Origin: Ruminococcus sp. Phil11
GTDB lineage: Bacteria; Bacillota; Clostridia; Oscillospirales; Ruminococcaceae
Assembly (NCBI GenBank): GCA_001940925.1
Contig: MSGZ01000035.1
Span: 62,001 to 126,000, forward strand
DNA: 64,000 bases
Reading direction: 5' to 3'
Notes under the pieces: generated by a model
Told to the model about the DNA's origin: nothing
Database searches by the model: none
What the model saw: the letters and a program-made list of their open reading frames with translations, nothing else
Made by a program: the position numbers and the translations under genes
Shown here: positions 16,298-26,500 of the stretch, piece by piece
Position numbering within the stretch: the stretch's first letter is position 1
How the letters are laid out: each line of letters opens with the position of its first letter

Positions 16298-17723
16298 CAC
16301 ATTCACATTTCAAAAAAAGCTCCTCTGTTATTTCATGTTCTTCACGGCGGTGATCTTCACGGTACTGTGGCTGCTGCAGACCGTTTTTCTGCAGCGGTTC
16401 TATGACGGCATGATCATCAAAAATACCGTTGCCGCCGCGGACAGTATCGAATCACAATTCGGCAGCAGCCGGATCGCCGATTATATCGACGAGGTTTCCA
16501 GAGAAAATTCCGTTGTTGTCTATGTGACCGATACGGACGGCAATCTGCTTTACAGCTCCGATGAATTCCGGAAAATGCAGGGAATGCGTGAAGAACGCGG
16601 CGGCAGATTCTTCCGCGACGATCATCCGCATTACCGTGAACTGCCGGAAAACTACGGCGCATTTTTGCAGGCACTCGCACAGTCGGATGACGGAACTGCC
16701 GAGCTGCGCTCCGACGGTCTCTATGTTTACGGCAGAACTATTACGTATAACAATGCAGCGGCCGTGCTGTATCTCGGCACGACGCTCGGTGCAGTCGGCT
16801 CTGCGGCACGCATCATCCGGACACAGCTTCTTTGGGTGACTTTGCTTTCGGTCGCAGTCGGATTTGTACTGGCATGGTTCTTGTCCCGCAGCTTTGCAAA
16901 GCCGATCGCGCAGCTCAATGAAAAAGCGCATCAGCTCGGCGAAAAGCAGCATGATGCACCGTTCGCCGAGGGCTTCTGTACGGAGCTGGACGATCTGAAC
17001 GGCACACTGGACAGAACCGCCGAAAAGCTGAAGCAGAACCGCGAATTTCAGAACGAGTTTCTCGCAAATGTTTCCCATGATCTGCGCACGCCGCTGACCA
17101 TGATCAAGGGCTATGCGGAAATGATCCGCGATATCTCGCGCGAGGACGCGCAGCAGTGTGCCGCAGATGTAGCGGTCATTGTCGAGGAATCCGACCGGCT
17201 GACTGCGCTGGTCAATGAGATCCTGGAATACTCCGAATTACAGATGACCGACAGGGAGCCGGTCGCGGAACAGGCGGATCTCAGTGAGATCGTCGGCTCG
17301 GTCACGGACAGCTTTGAGAATCTGTACGCAAAGGACGGATTCACCTTTGCACGCAGCATTGCAGCCGGCATTCAGATCAGCGGCAATGCGTCCAGACTGC
17401 AGCGAGCCGTCTATAATCTGCTGGACAACGCCGTGCGCCATGCCGGGGATGATAAATGGATCGGCGTGACACTCAGCTCCGACGGACAGACTGCGGCTGT
17501 TGAGATCTCCGATCACGGCAGCGGCATCGCGCCGGACGACATCGAACGCATCTGGGAGAAATACTACACGAACCGGCAGCGCAGAGGCAAGGGCGTTTCC
17601 GGTCTGGGGCTTGCGATCGTGAAGCAGACCGTCACGATGCACAGCGGCAAATGCGAGGTGTGCTCCGAGCCCGGAAAAGGCAGCACGTTCCGGATCATAC
17701 TCCCGGTCACACGGATCCAGTGA
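16287..17723 (+). CDS. Membrane sensor histidine kinase
   Basis: About 478 residues from a TTG at 16287 with GAGGGGTGGG upstream. Transmembrane segments near 11-33 and 177-198 flank a 145-residue sensor region. A HAMP-like linker follows (FAKPIAQLNEKAHQL). The phosphoacceptor is in FLANVSHDLRTPLTMIKGYA, and the ATP-binding domain shows the N-box LLDNAVRHAG, G1 DHGSGIAPDDI and G2 GLGLAIVKQ. All kinase residues appear intact. Cognate to the response regulator just upstream. Confidence 0.95.
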   Translation: MKHNTFTFQKKLLCYFMFFTAVIFTVLWLLQTVFLQRFYDGMIIKNTVAAADSIESQFGSSRIADYIDEVSRENSVVVYVTDTDGNLLYSSDEFRKMQGMREERGGRFFRDDHPHYRELPENYGAFLQALAQSDDGTAELRSDGLYVYGRTITYNNAAAVLYLGTTLGAVGSAARIIRTQLLWVTLLSVAVGFVLAWFLSRSFAKPIAQLNEKAHQLGEKQHDAPFAEGFCTELDDLNGTLDRTAEKLKQNREFQNEFLANVSHDLRTPLTMIKGYAEMIRDISREDAQQCAADVAVIVEESDRLTALVNEILEYSELQMTDREPVAEQADLSEIVGSVTDSFENLYAKDGFTFARSIAAGIQISGNASRLQRAVYNLLDNAVRHAGDDKWIGVTLSSDGQTAAVEISDHGSGIAPDDIERIWEKYYTNRQRRGKGVSGLGLAIVKQTVTMHSGKCEVCSEPGKGSTFRIILPVTRIQ

Positions 17724-17729
17724 AGCAGA

Positions 17730-17753
17730 CCCCCTCAGTTCATGCTGAGGGGG
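17730..17753 (+). terminator. Terminator after the sensor kinase
   Basis: CCCCCTCAG / CTGAGGGGG stem, 6-base loop, then CTCTTTTC. Confidence 0.75.
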
Positions 17754-17924
17754 GCTCTTTTCATATTCATATCACAGAATACACTTATTTTCCCGCATAA
17801 TTCCTCATTTCTCTGATTTTGTTTCCAAACTGCCGTCATGCTGTTTTCAAATTCAGCCGGTATAATCATACTTGTAAGAACGAAACACCGCCGGGAACGG
17901 CAAAAACAGAAAGGACGGTTTCTT

Positions 17925-19202
17925 ATGATGAATCAGAACAATCAGAATAACAAGGCACATTCCGTTATGAAGGCATCTGCGGTACTGGCGGCAATGCTGC
18001 TCGTATCGGGCACATCCGTCGGGATGTATAAGCTGTTCGGGGAATCCGGAACGGCAGCTGACGATTACAGTGTATCCGAGAGCATCTCCGAAGCAGACAG
18101 CACTGCTGCACAGGAGAAAGCCGCGGCGGACAGCCGCACGGCAAAGGCCGTCAATATGAGCTGGGTCGAAATGGCATCCGCCGAGGACGCGCTCACGATC
18201 CCGGAGATCGTGGAAAAGGCAATGCCCTCTGCGGTCGGCATCAGTGCCGTCTTTACCTATCAGGAGCCGGCTTCCGGTTATGCAGGCTTTGCATTCGGCG
18301 GGATGCACGGAAATACACAGGCAGCAGCGCAGGAGGTCTCCGCCTCCGGCAGCGGCATCATCCTGAGCAGCGACGGCTATATCGTCACGAATGCACATGT
18401 GATCTGCGATACCGAAAGCGAATACAAAATGGGCAAAGCGGATTCCGTCAAGGTCATCATGGGCGAGAATCATGATGTGGAGTACGACGCGCAGATCGTC
18501 GGCTATGATATCCAAACAGACCTTGCCGTGCTGAAGATCGACGCAGAGGGTCTGACGCCCGCGGAGTTCGGCAGCAGCGATGACCTGAAGGTCGGCGAGC
18601 TGGTCGTTGCAATCGGCAATCCGCTCGGCTTTGAGCTTTACGGCACAACGACCTGCGGCATCGTCTCCGCCAAGAACCGCACAGTCCAGCTTGAGGACAG
18701 GACCATGACGCTGATCCAGACCGATGCTGCGATCAATGCCGGAAACTCCGGCGGTATGCTGCTCAATTCCTACGGACAGGTCGTCGGCATCAATTCGATG
18801 AAAATGAGTGCCTCCTACGGTGAGGCAAGCGTGGAGGGTCTTGGATTCGCCATTCCGATCAACGACGCAGCGGAGATCATCCGGTCGCTGATCAGCGACG
18901 GCTATGTGACCGGCAGACCGCTGCTCGGCATTTCCGGCACGACCGTCACGGAGGAGCTGGCTGCACGCAGTCACATCCCGCAGGGCGTGTATGTTTACAG
19001 CACCTCGGATAACAGCGCGTCCGGCCTGCAGCAGGGCGATATCATTACCGCGATCGACGGTACGGAGATCACGACAATGGAGGAGCTGAACGTGCAGAAG
19101 AACCTGCACAAGGCCGGTGAGACCGTTACACTGCGCATCAGCCGGAACGGTGAAAGCATGGATGTGCAGGTCACTTTGCAGGAAAGCAGACAGGAGGACT
19201 GA
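17925..19202 (+). CDS. htrA: HtrA/DegP-like membrane-anchored serine protease with PDZ domain
   Basis: A 425-residue protein with one N-terminal transmembrane segment (about 16-36). The trypsin-like domain shows the triad: H158 in IVTNAHVI, D199 in TDLAVLKI and S275 in NAGNSGGM. A PDZ domain follows (GVYVYSTSDNSASGLQQGD, then AGETVTLRISRNG). The family degrades misfolded or surplus envelope proteins. Ribosome site AAAGGA before ATG 17925; a second ATG at 17928 is possible. It directly follows the two-component system, a layout like B. subtilis cssRS with htrA, though here separated by a terminator. Confidence 0.93.
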   Translation: MMNQNNQNNKAHSVMKASAVLAAMLLVSGTSVGMYKLFGESGTAADDYSVSESISEADSTAAQEKAAADSRTAKAVNMSWVEMASAEDALTIPEIVEKAMPSAVGISAVFTYQEPASGYAGFAFGGMHGNTQAAAQEVSASGSGIILSSDGYIVTNAHVICDTESEYKMGKADSVKVIMGENHDVEYDAQIVGYDIQTDLAVLKIDAEGLTPAEFGSSDDLKVGELVVAIGNPLGFELYGTTTCGIVSAKNRTVQLEDRTMTLIQTDAAINAGNSGGMLLNSYGQVVGINSMKMSASYGEASVEGLGFAIPINDAAEIIRSLISDGYVTGRPLLGISGTTVTEELAARSHIPQGVYVYSTSDNSASGLQQGDIITAIDGTEITTMEELNVQKNLHKAGETVTLRISRNGESMDVQVTLQESRQED

Positions 19203-19226
19203 TAAATTGATATGCAGAAACAGCGG

Positions 19227-19257
19227 ACCCGCAGTTCTGTTCTCCGGAACTGCGGGT
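19227..19257. terminator. Terminator between htrA and the decayed signalling gene
   Basis: ACCCGCAGTTC / GAACTGCGGGT stem with a 9-base loop; T-rich tail on the plus strand. Confidence 0.75.
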
Positions 19258-19278
19258 TCGTTTGCGTTTTTGCTTCTC

Positions 19279-20394
19279 TCATTTCGATGATCCATCCGGC
19301 CGGGAATTGCGGAATATGATATCCCGCAGTGTTTTCACGAGCAGCTCTGCATCGACCGGCTTCGCGATATGCGCCTGCATTCCGGCATCTGCCGCCGCCT
19401 GCGTATCCTCCTGAAAGGCATTGGCCGTCATCGCGATCACCGGGATCGCCGCCAGCTCTTTATCCGGCAGCGCACGGATCGTTCTCACCGCCGTATAGCC
19501 GTCCATCACCGGCATCTGGATATCCATCAGCACGGCGGAATACCGGCCCGGCTCCGATGCCGTCCTCATAGCTGTGCCGGCTGTTCTGCAGCGTGACGAC
19601 CACCGTAAATTCCGTGCCGACGCCCTTCTCCGAGGAAACTGAGATCGTGCCGTTCATCAGCTCAACGATGCTTTTGGCGATCGCCATGCCGAGGCCGGTG
19701 CTGCCGTACTTGCTGTTGCGGCTGCTGTCCTCCTGCGTGAATGTGTCAAAGATCCGCGGAATGAACTCCGGATTCATGCCGATGCCGGTATCCCGGATGA
19801 CGAACCGGAGCGTGGACTGATCCTCAAAGACTGCCGTCCGCTCAACGGTCAGGGTGATCTTTCCCGGCGGATTCGTGAATTTCACGGCATTGCTGAGAAT
19901 ATTGATAAGCACCTGCTTGGGCACATAAAGATTTCCTTGTTGAAAAGACCGGTCAGTTCATCTCTTTCCGTCTCATGAATAATAATGCTGTCCTCCGCAA
20001 GCTCAATGGAGCGGCGGACTCTCGCTCTGACAACATCGGGCACATCGCAGGGCTTTGTGATAAAATCAGCCGCACCGAGCTGCAGAACCGTGATCTCTGC
20101 TTCCCGTTCCGAGGTCAGGACGATGACGGGGATCCGGCGCAGCTCACTGTCAAAGCGAATGATTTTCAGCAGACTGTATCCGTCCATCTCAGGCATGTGG
20201 AGATCAAGGATGATCAGTGAAAGCGTCAGCTTGTCCTGTTTGATGATATCCAGCGCGACGGCGCCGTTTTCCGCATAGATGACCGTATAGCTGTCCTGCA
20301 GCATCGCGCCGAGCATTTCCCGTTCGATGATCTCATCGTCTACGATCAGAATTGTTCTGTGCAGGCCCTTTTTTCGTTCAAGCAGCTCCTCCAT
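19279..20394 (-). pseudogene. Decayed hybrid signalling gene (receiver - GGDEF start // HATPase // receiver end)
   Basis: Three fragments of one larger protein lie in order. From 20394 (after AAAAGGAGGG) a receiver domain (TILIVDDEIIEREMLGAML, with phospho-Asp in LIILDLHMPEMDGY) runs into the first residues of a GGDEF domain (RDELTGLFNKEIF) and then breaks near 19925. There the frame changes into a histidine-kinase ATPase domain (VLINILSNAVKFTN, DTGIGM, GSTGLGMAIAKSIVE). A second break near 19570 drops the start of another receiver, of which only the latter half remains (YSAVLMDIQMPVMDGY to 19279). Two internal deletions, each with a frame change, explain this. The fragments still read cleanly, so the loss is fairly recent. 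The first receiver could still be translated as a 170-residue protein. Confidence 0.8.
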
Positions 20395-20545
20395 TCAGCG
20401 TCCCTCCTTTTCACGCATATGATGCAGATGAATCGGAATAATCAAATTTATTATATCATAATATAGACAATTTGTTAATAAAGCTCTAAACACTTGTGTT
20501 TTTTCGTGTGCAGAATGCACCGCCGCTCCGGTACGGGAGCTGCAT

Positions 20546-20581
20546 AAAAAAGAGACCTGACACCGATCAGATCTCTTTTTT
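20546..20581. terminator. Terminator downstream of the SGNH esterase gene
   Basis: AAAAAAGAGACCTGA pairs imperfectly with TCAGATCTCTTTTTT; A and T runs on both sides make it bidirectional. Confidence 0.75.
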
Positions 20582-20584
20582 GCT

Positions 20585-21886
20585 TTATTTTTCCTGCATC
20601 AGCGAACGCTTCAGCAGCGTGAGATCGGCTGCATCCAGCTTTCCGTCCGCATTCAGATCGGCATTGTCAGCCTGTTCCGGATGCAGCTCCGTCCGGCAGG
20701 TCAGAGCTCCGGCAAGCAGCACAGCATCTGCCGCTGTCACACTGCCGTCCCGGTCTGTATCCCCTTTGCGTCCGGGCTGCGGCGCAGCGGCCATGCTTTT
20801 GTAGACCGTTTCATACATCGTCTCTGCCCAGAACTGCCGCATCGCTTCATAGCCCTCACTGCTCGGGTGTACCCCGTCTTCGCTCAGATATTCCGGATGC
20901 TCCGTGAAAAACGCCTCAAGATCCGGCCCCTTGACCAGCCGGCTGCCGTATTCATCGTAAAGCTGCCGCACCTTCCGGTTGTATATCACGGCATTCGGCT
21001 GCACATCCGGATTGGCCGATGCCGGAATGGTCGGCAGGACCGGGATCTTCCCACACTGCAGCACCGCGTCAATCATGTACTTCGTATTCTCATAGTAAGC
21101 ATCTGCGTTGTCCGGATTGCCCCAGCAGTCATTCGTACCGTAAGCGATGCTGACAAACCGCACCGGGCTGTCCTTCAGCCAGCTTTCAATCGCAGCCTTT
21201 CCGTGTACACTGGTAATCCCGCCGATGCCGCCGTTCTGCGCAGCCGGCTGAAAACGGGAATCCAGCCTGCTGATATGGGCTGCAAAGCTCGTGCCCCACT
21301 GATTGACCATGCCGCCCGCCGTGATCGAATCACCGAGAAAAATCCAGCTGTCAAAAACGCCCTGCGATGCATCATGCACATCAAAATTCAGCTTGATTCT
21401 TCCGTCCTCCGATCCCGTCACGCGGATGCGGATCCAGTTCGCCCCCTTCATGTCAACCAGATGCTGCCGGGAGCTGAGCCCGTTGTCCGTCACGGAGACA
21501 GCGGTTTCCCAGCCGTCATCCGGACAGGAACCGCCCGCCGCACTGTTGATCTCGATCACATAATCGGAAGGCTCCGCGCTCTTTGTCACATAGCTGCCGA
21601 TGCTGTCATACGTGCTGTCATTGTACCACACCGCAAGGATCTGCTTCCGCTGCGCTTCCGGTACGCCGGAAAGATCGTATGCAAGATAATCCGGCACATC
21701 GGACTGCCATGCCGTCCAGTAGGCATCGTCATTTCCGTGCGACGGCTCCCCGCCGCCGGAATATGCCGGCACATTGCGGCTGATGATCGGATTCGCAGCA
21801 GCGGTCTGCTCCGCGGATCCCGCGTGCACGCTCCCGGCTGCCGTCAGCACCGAGACCGCCGCCATGCCTGCAAGCATCCTTTTCAT
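20585..21886 (-). CDS. Secreted SGNH/GDSL-type esterase with C-terminal dockerin
   Basis: A 433-residue protein with a signal peptide (MKRMLAGMAAVSVLTAAGSV). After a beta-rich N-terminal domain (about 35-180) comes an SGNH hydrolase domain: IFLGDSITAGG (nucleophile Ser), the Gly block, YGTNDCW (Asn) and EDGVHPSSEGY (Asp and His). The C-terminal dockerin has GDTDRDGSVTAADAVLL and ADLNADGKLDAADLTLL. Such enzymes in this setting usually remove acetyl groups from hemicellulose or pectin (CE2/CE3-like), but the substrate cannot be assigned from sequence alone. It is monocistronic, from its own promoter to its own terminator. Confidence 0.9.
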   Translation of the reverse strand: MKRMLAGMAAVSVLTAAGSVHAGSAEQTAAANPIISRNVPAYSGGGEPSHGNDDAYWTAWQSDVPDYLAYDLSGVPEAQRKQILAVWYNDSTYDSIGSYVTKSAEPSDYVIEINSAAGGSCPDDGWETAVSVTDNGLSSRQHLVDMKGANWIRIRVTGSEDGRIKLNFDVHDASQGVFDSWIFLGDSITAGGMVNQWGTSFAAHISRLDSRFQPAAQNGGIGGITSVHGKAAIESWLKDSPVRFVSIAYGTNDCWGNPDNADAYYENTKYMIDAVLQCGKIPVLPTIPASANPDVQPNAVIYNRKVRQLYDEYGSRLVKGPDLEAFFTEHPEYLSEDGVHPSSEGYEAMRQFWAETMYETVYKSMAAAPQPGRKGDTDRDGSVTAADAVLLAGALTCRTELHPEQADNADLNADGKLDAADLTLLKRSLMQEK

Positions 21887-21929
21887 TGTAATCCCTCCCC
21901 TTTTCGCAGTTCAGCACTTTCTGCTGATT

Positions 21930-21958
21930 ATTATACACCCTTTCCTGCGGTTTCTCAA
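21930..21958 (-). promoter_or_regulatory. Promoter of the SGNH esterase gene
   Basis: On the minus strand: TTGAGA, 17 bases, TATAAT. Confidence 0.65.
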
Positions 21959-22096
21959 TAAACAATCAGCACTTTTTCATGCGTGATCGACGCTTTCTTC
22001 TGCGCTGCTGGATCCTTCCGCAGAAAAAGGCTTGTTTTTTCGTAAAAACATTTTGGAAAAATTTTTTGATAGCACTTGTTTTTTTCTGAATTGATA

Positions 22097-22125
22097 TTGA
22101 CACATCGGTTAAAAGATGATATAAT
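22097..22125 (+). promoter_or_regulatory. Consensus sigma-A promoter of the TIR-giant-RyR operon
   Basis: Perfect TTGACA (22097-22102), 17-base spacer, perfect TATAAT (22120-22125), 71 bases before the TIR gene. Confidence 0.8.
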
Positions 22126-22195
22126 AATCATTGCGGCAACCGTTATTTTTGTCTCTTTTCCCCAAAATTCAACCTATCTGAAAGGAGTTGTCCCG

Positions 22196-23476
22196 ATGGG
22201 CCAGCCCAAGTATGTCATCATCAATGATACCAGTGAGCCCCAGCCGAACGCCACCAATGCACCGTTCATTTTCATTTCCTATTCCCACAAAGACAACGAT
22301 CTGGTCTATCCGATCGTCCATACACTGATCGAAAATCAAGTCGCTGTCTGGCTGGATCCCAAGCTCCATGGCGGCATTGAATGGTATATTGAAGTAGAAA
22401 AACAGCTGCAGCATCCGCACTGCAAAGGTGTCATCTTTTTTATTTCCCAAAACTCGATGGTCTCTGATGCTGTTATGAAAGAACTGCAGATGGTATCCGA
22501 GCTCATCCCGGATAGCCGCTATTTTGCGGTCAATCTGTTATATAACGAAGAAAGCGGAGACAGCATCGGCATTGACGATTATGCCAACGCACTTGCCATA
22601 ACAAATGCGATCAATAAAGAGAAGAAGGATATCTATTGTCGAAAATTTGAAAAAAATAAAACATATTTTGGAATCCGTGACCCGTTTTGCATGGACAAAA
22701 TCATGGCGACACTGCAGACATGGCAAGAAGACGGCAGTGCAGAGGTTTTTCCCTGCTCCTGTGTCAGACACGGCAGTCATATTGAATATCTGCCCGCGCT
22801 GATTGATCTGACGCCGTTCGCATTCACCTTTTTTGCGGCTTCCGATCAAAACAGGCATATCGCTGAATCTCTGAATAACACCTGCAAGCGGCGGATTCAT
22901 TGGAAGGAGCTCCCCATTTCCGATTTTATCTCTGCGGAAGCCCGCGCAAGAAGCCTCACAGATCCCTGTGATGGGCTGATTCTGATCGTTACAGACGGAA
23001 ATGAAGATTATCTGGAGAAGGCACTCACGATACGCAAGTATGATTATGCGCATTTGCCGCTTCTGGTCATCTTTGCTGCGGGACGCACAGAAGATGCCGC
23101 CGTGATGATGAAAAGCGCAGAGGGGGTCATCATCAGCTGGCGCGAGAGATACGGTGAAATCAAAGGCAATAAAGCGAACGATATTACGCAGTTCCTGCTT
23201 ACGCAGACCAAAGAACGCAATAAAGAACAGACGAAGGATGAAGCGGCAATCCGCAAAATGCCGAACGGGGAACGCTGGCGGACACTGCTCTCCAAAGGAC
23301 ATTATTTCCGCATGATCCCGGAGTTTTATCCCGCACCGTACAATCTGCACAGCCTGACAGCACTGACCGTTCAGTATCCTCCGTTTTTTGAAAAAAAGTA
23401 CGACGCGGAATACGAAAGCCTGATCAGTGACACGCAGGCATTTTCAACCGAGGAAAATATCGGATTCTATCTTTGA
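22196..23476 (+). CDS. TIR-domain protein with second TIR-like segment (operon gene 1)
   Basis: A 426-residue protein from the ATG after AAAGGAG. Residues 24-170 are a bacterial TIR domain (TIR_2 type): FIFISYSHKDNDLVYPIVHT, VAVWLDPKLHGG, GVIFFISQNSMVSDAVMKEL, with E96 in the place of the NADase glutamate. Bacterial TIR domains hydrolyse or cyclise NAD+ in defence systems. Residues about 205-350 repeat a similar alternation of strands and helices (FAFTFFAASDQNRHIAESLN, DGLILIVTDGNEDYLEKAL, LPLLVIFAAG) and look like a second, more diverged TIR-like fold. The C-terminal 75 residues are not recognised. No signal peptide or membrane segment. The next gene starts 32 bases downstream, so the three genes are almost surely one operon. 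Confidence 0.85.
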   Translation: MGQPKYVIINDTSEPQPNATNAPFIFISYSHKDNDLVYPIVHTLIENQVAVWLDPKLHGGIEWYIEVEKQLQHPHCKGVIFFISQNSMVSDAVMKELQMVSELIPDSRYFAVNLLYNEESGDSIGIDDYANALAITNAINKEKKDIYCRKFEKNKTYFGIRDPFCMDKIMATLQTWQEDGSAEVFPCSCVRHGSHIEYLPALIDLTPFAFTFFAASDQNRHIAESLNNTCKRRIHWKELPISDFISAEARARSLTDPCDGLILIVTDGNEDYLEKALTIRKYDYAHLPLLVIFAAGRTEDAAVMMKSAEGVIISWRERYGEIKGNKANDITQFLLTQTKERNKEQTKDEAAIRKMPNGERWRTLLSKGHYFRMIPEFYPAPYNLHSLTALTVQYPPFFEKKYDAEYESLISDTQAFSTEENIGFYL

Positions 23477-23508
23477 ACCCGCGAATATAAAAAGGAAGGT
23501 GAAGGAAT

Positions 23509-26500
23509 ATGTATCAAAGCTGGTATGCCGCACATCTGAATCTGCTTTCCCCGAAAGAAGCCTCTCTGTTTCTTTCATGGCTGCAGGTTCTGGAGGATGA
23601 CAGCGTATCAGAGGATGAACGCCGTGACGCACTCCGTGCACTGCATCTGCACACCGATCTGAATTTACAGATCTATGCAATGCCGTGGATCATGCGGGCT
23701 GCTGTTCAGTTTGCAGATATGAACGCTGTACATTTGCTCGCTGATCTCTGCAGCGATGCGCAGAATTCGTGTGCCGGACAAATCGTCGGACTGATCACAC
23801 AAACGGATGCCGGTGCCGACCGTTTTGCCCCGGCCGCCGAAGTGATCAACGAGAAGAAGCAGAGTGCTCCGTCGTTTAGCAGCGATGACTATACCAGTCT
23901 GGATCACCGGACAGACATCATCGCACTGCTGTCCGTTCTGCTGGCACTTCCGAAGGAGATCGCCCGGGAAGCAGCAGAAAATAATAATATGGCTTTGTTT
24001 CTGGAGAATGCTGCTTCCGGCTGCTTCGGAAGATATGCTGCCACGCTTTCTTTCCGGCTTTCTGCAGAGGCCGGTATTCAAGTCCCGCTCCGTGCCGGGC
24101 TGATCCGCAGCATTCCGAATTTCTATGCTGAACCGGATCTGGTCTATGCGTATCTTTGCTCCTGCTACGCAGAACAGACCGACAGTCAGATCCTTGATGA
24201 TGTATTCCGTCTCAATTTGCCCGAGCGTTTTCATGTGCCGGTTAATCCGGCCGAAGAACTGTGGATATTTACCGGCTGCGATCCCAGGCATGACGGCTGG
24301 ACAAAGTATGTGAACACCCCGAAGCATATGATCAGTCAGCTCTGGGGATGCAGTGCACTGCTTCTTGCGATCCGCCGCAGAATCCGCAGCGGCAGAGATG
24401 CGCTTCGCACCCTGACTGTTCGCTGCTGTGCGGAATGGCAGACGAAGCTGCAGTCACCCTCTAGAAACGGAATGCCTGCACCGTGGGTACCGTTCGGTAC
24501 AAACCGTCAGCTCGATAAGGTCGATCCGTATACAATGGTTTCCGCCGTGACAACTGCCGTACTGTTCCCGTTCCTGATCCGGACCGTCCATGCAGCATCT
24601 GAAAACGAGACGCAGACGCTCCCCTTCCTGCTGGAATGCTCGATGAACAATGCGGATTTCATCGGCTTTAACAGAGTATCGAAAAAGCTGCTGGAAACTG
24701 TCAGCAGCGACCGTGAGCTGATCATGCCGCTGGCAATGCTGGAACTGGCACTCTATGTCCACCAGATCAGCAAGCAGATCATGAAAGGCTATCTCAATCC
24801 GGAATTCCCGACAGCCTGCTTCCGCCTGATCACCCGGTACGCAAAGCCGCTTCTGCGCGGCCAGAAAACACCCGGCAGATTGACGGATCAGCAGATTCTT
24901 TTTTACCGTACCCATGCCGTAAACTGCTGCATACAGGCAGCTTACGAAGAAAGTGCCGGTACAATGCCGTGGGATGCCGATAACAAGCTGTTCTGGCTGC
25001 GCGGCGGAAATGACTCGATCGCATTCCGCATCTGCGCAATTGTTTTTACAAACACTGCCGATCTTATCCAGAACAAGCGCACATGCAGCAACGAAAAAAT
25101 CCATGAAACGATGCAATCCATCAGTAATGCAGTCATTCTCGCTTATGAACGCTACCCGAATCTGCTTCGCACCTGCTTCAGCGAGCCGCTGCCGTATGAC
25201 TGGCTGAATGCGTATTGCAGAAATGCTCCGAACAGTACGGTCGCTCCGGCAGAGATCCTTTATAGTCTCATCACCGATCAGTATCCCTATGACTACTGGG
25301 TAAATGATCAGATCTCCCTTGCAGCGTGGGGTACCGTTTCACCGGACGGAGTATTCCGTTTTAACGGGAATAATATCCGCAAGCACATGGAAACACTGCT
25401 GACTGTCCGTGTCTCCAAAACAGCCGAATTCTCTCCGCGGCTGACAGAATCGGATGCCTTTGTACTGGAACAGTTCGGCACACTGCTTTCCGAAACCTAT
25501 CAGCCGGAGCTGTTCTCGCGGAACCGGCGTTATCTGACGGCAGAGGCACTCCGGAATCTTCTGACCCGTGATTTTTATTCCAATTATGCATACTATCAGG
25601 ATCAGACTGACGATGATCCTGTCAAGGCGCGCCTCAGACCACATGCACAGCATATCATCCAGACAGCCGTATCTGCTGTTGTATCACTCAGTACGCACGC
25701 ACCCTTTTATCAGTGGGCTGTCGGCAGTGCGCTGCTGGATGCGCCGTCGAGGTCCCCGGAGCTGCTCAAGATCCAGGGGTATTTCGATCTTGTACAGCTC
25801 TATCTCTCTCTGATGAGCCGCCAGATCGGCAGCGATCATCAGAACAGCCGGATCGCCGAAACTGTTTACAGCAAAAAAGAAGAACAGCAGAGCAGCGAAA
25901 GCAAGACACAGATCCTGCAGTGGTTCATCGGTCAGCTCTTTACAAGAAAGACCTTGCAGAATTGGGCCTGCGGCAAGGATTGGAGCAGTGCACTCCAGAC
26001 AACGGACGAACGGAACGTCTGTCTCAGGATCGCGCAAACAGAAATCGTTTACAAGGATCATCCGGAGCAGAACAACCTTTCCTTTACGCTCTGGGATCCG
26101 GACGCATGGAGTGCCGCTCAGAACCGTACCGCAGCCGATTATAAAGATTATGCAGCAGAACCGGCGGAATCCGGAGAGATTCAGCCGCTGCAGCGCAGCT
26201 TTTTCCGTCTGCTCGCAGAACAGCCCGGCATCTGGAGTGGTGAGCAGAAGCTTGTTCTGATCCGCGCGGAACATGCATCGGTGCTTGTCTCCGCAGAAAC
26301 CGGCAAAAACTATTTTCTCCCGCGCAGTGCATGGACAGAAGACGCATGGGAACAGCTTTCGCGCAGCGTTGAGGATGCCCGCGATACTTACCCCGCAGAA
26401 GCCGGACTTTATTTGACAGTACATGCGGAGACAGCAGAAAACAGTCTGCTCCCGCAGCTTACCCTGTGCGGAACAGATGAAACTAATCTGCAGTATATCA

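Larger units (their letters stand above)
21887..22195. promoter_or_regulatory. Divergent intergenic region between the esterase and the TIR operon
   Basis: AT-rich stretch with the minus-strand promoter at 21930-21958 and the plus-strand consensus promoter at 22097-22125. No ORF or known RNA motif is visible between them. Confidence 0.5.

Noticed and set aside
17853..21961. Open frames opposite htrA (480 codons) and the SGNH esterase (426 codons)
   Set aside because: Antisense to genes with intact catalytic motifs; no start signals.
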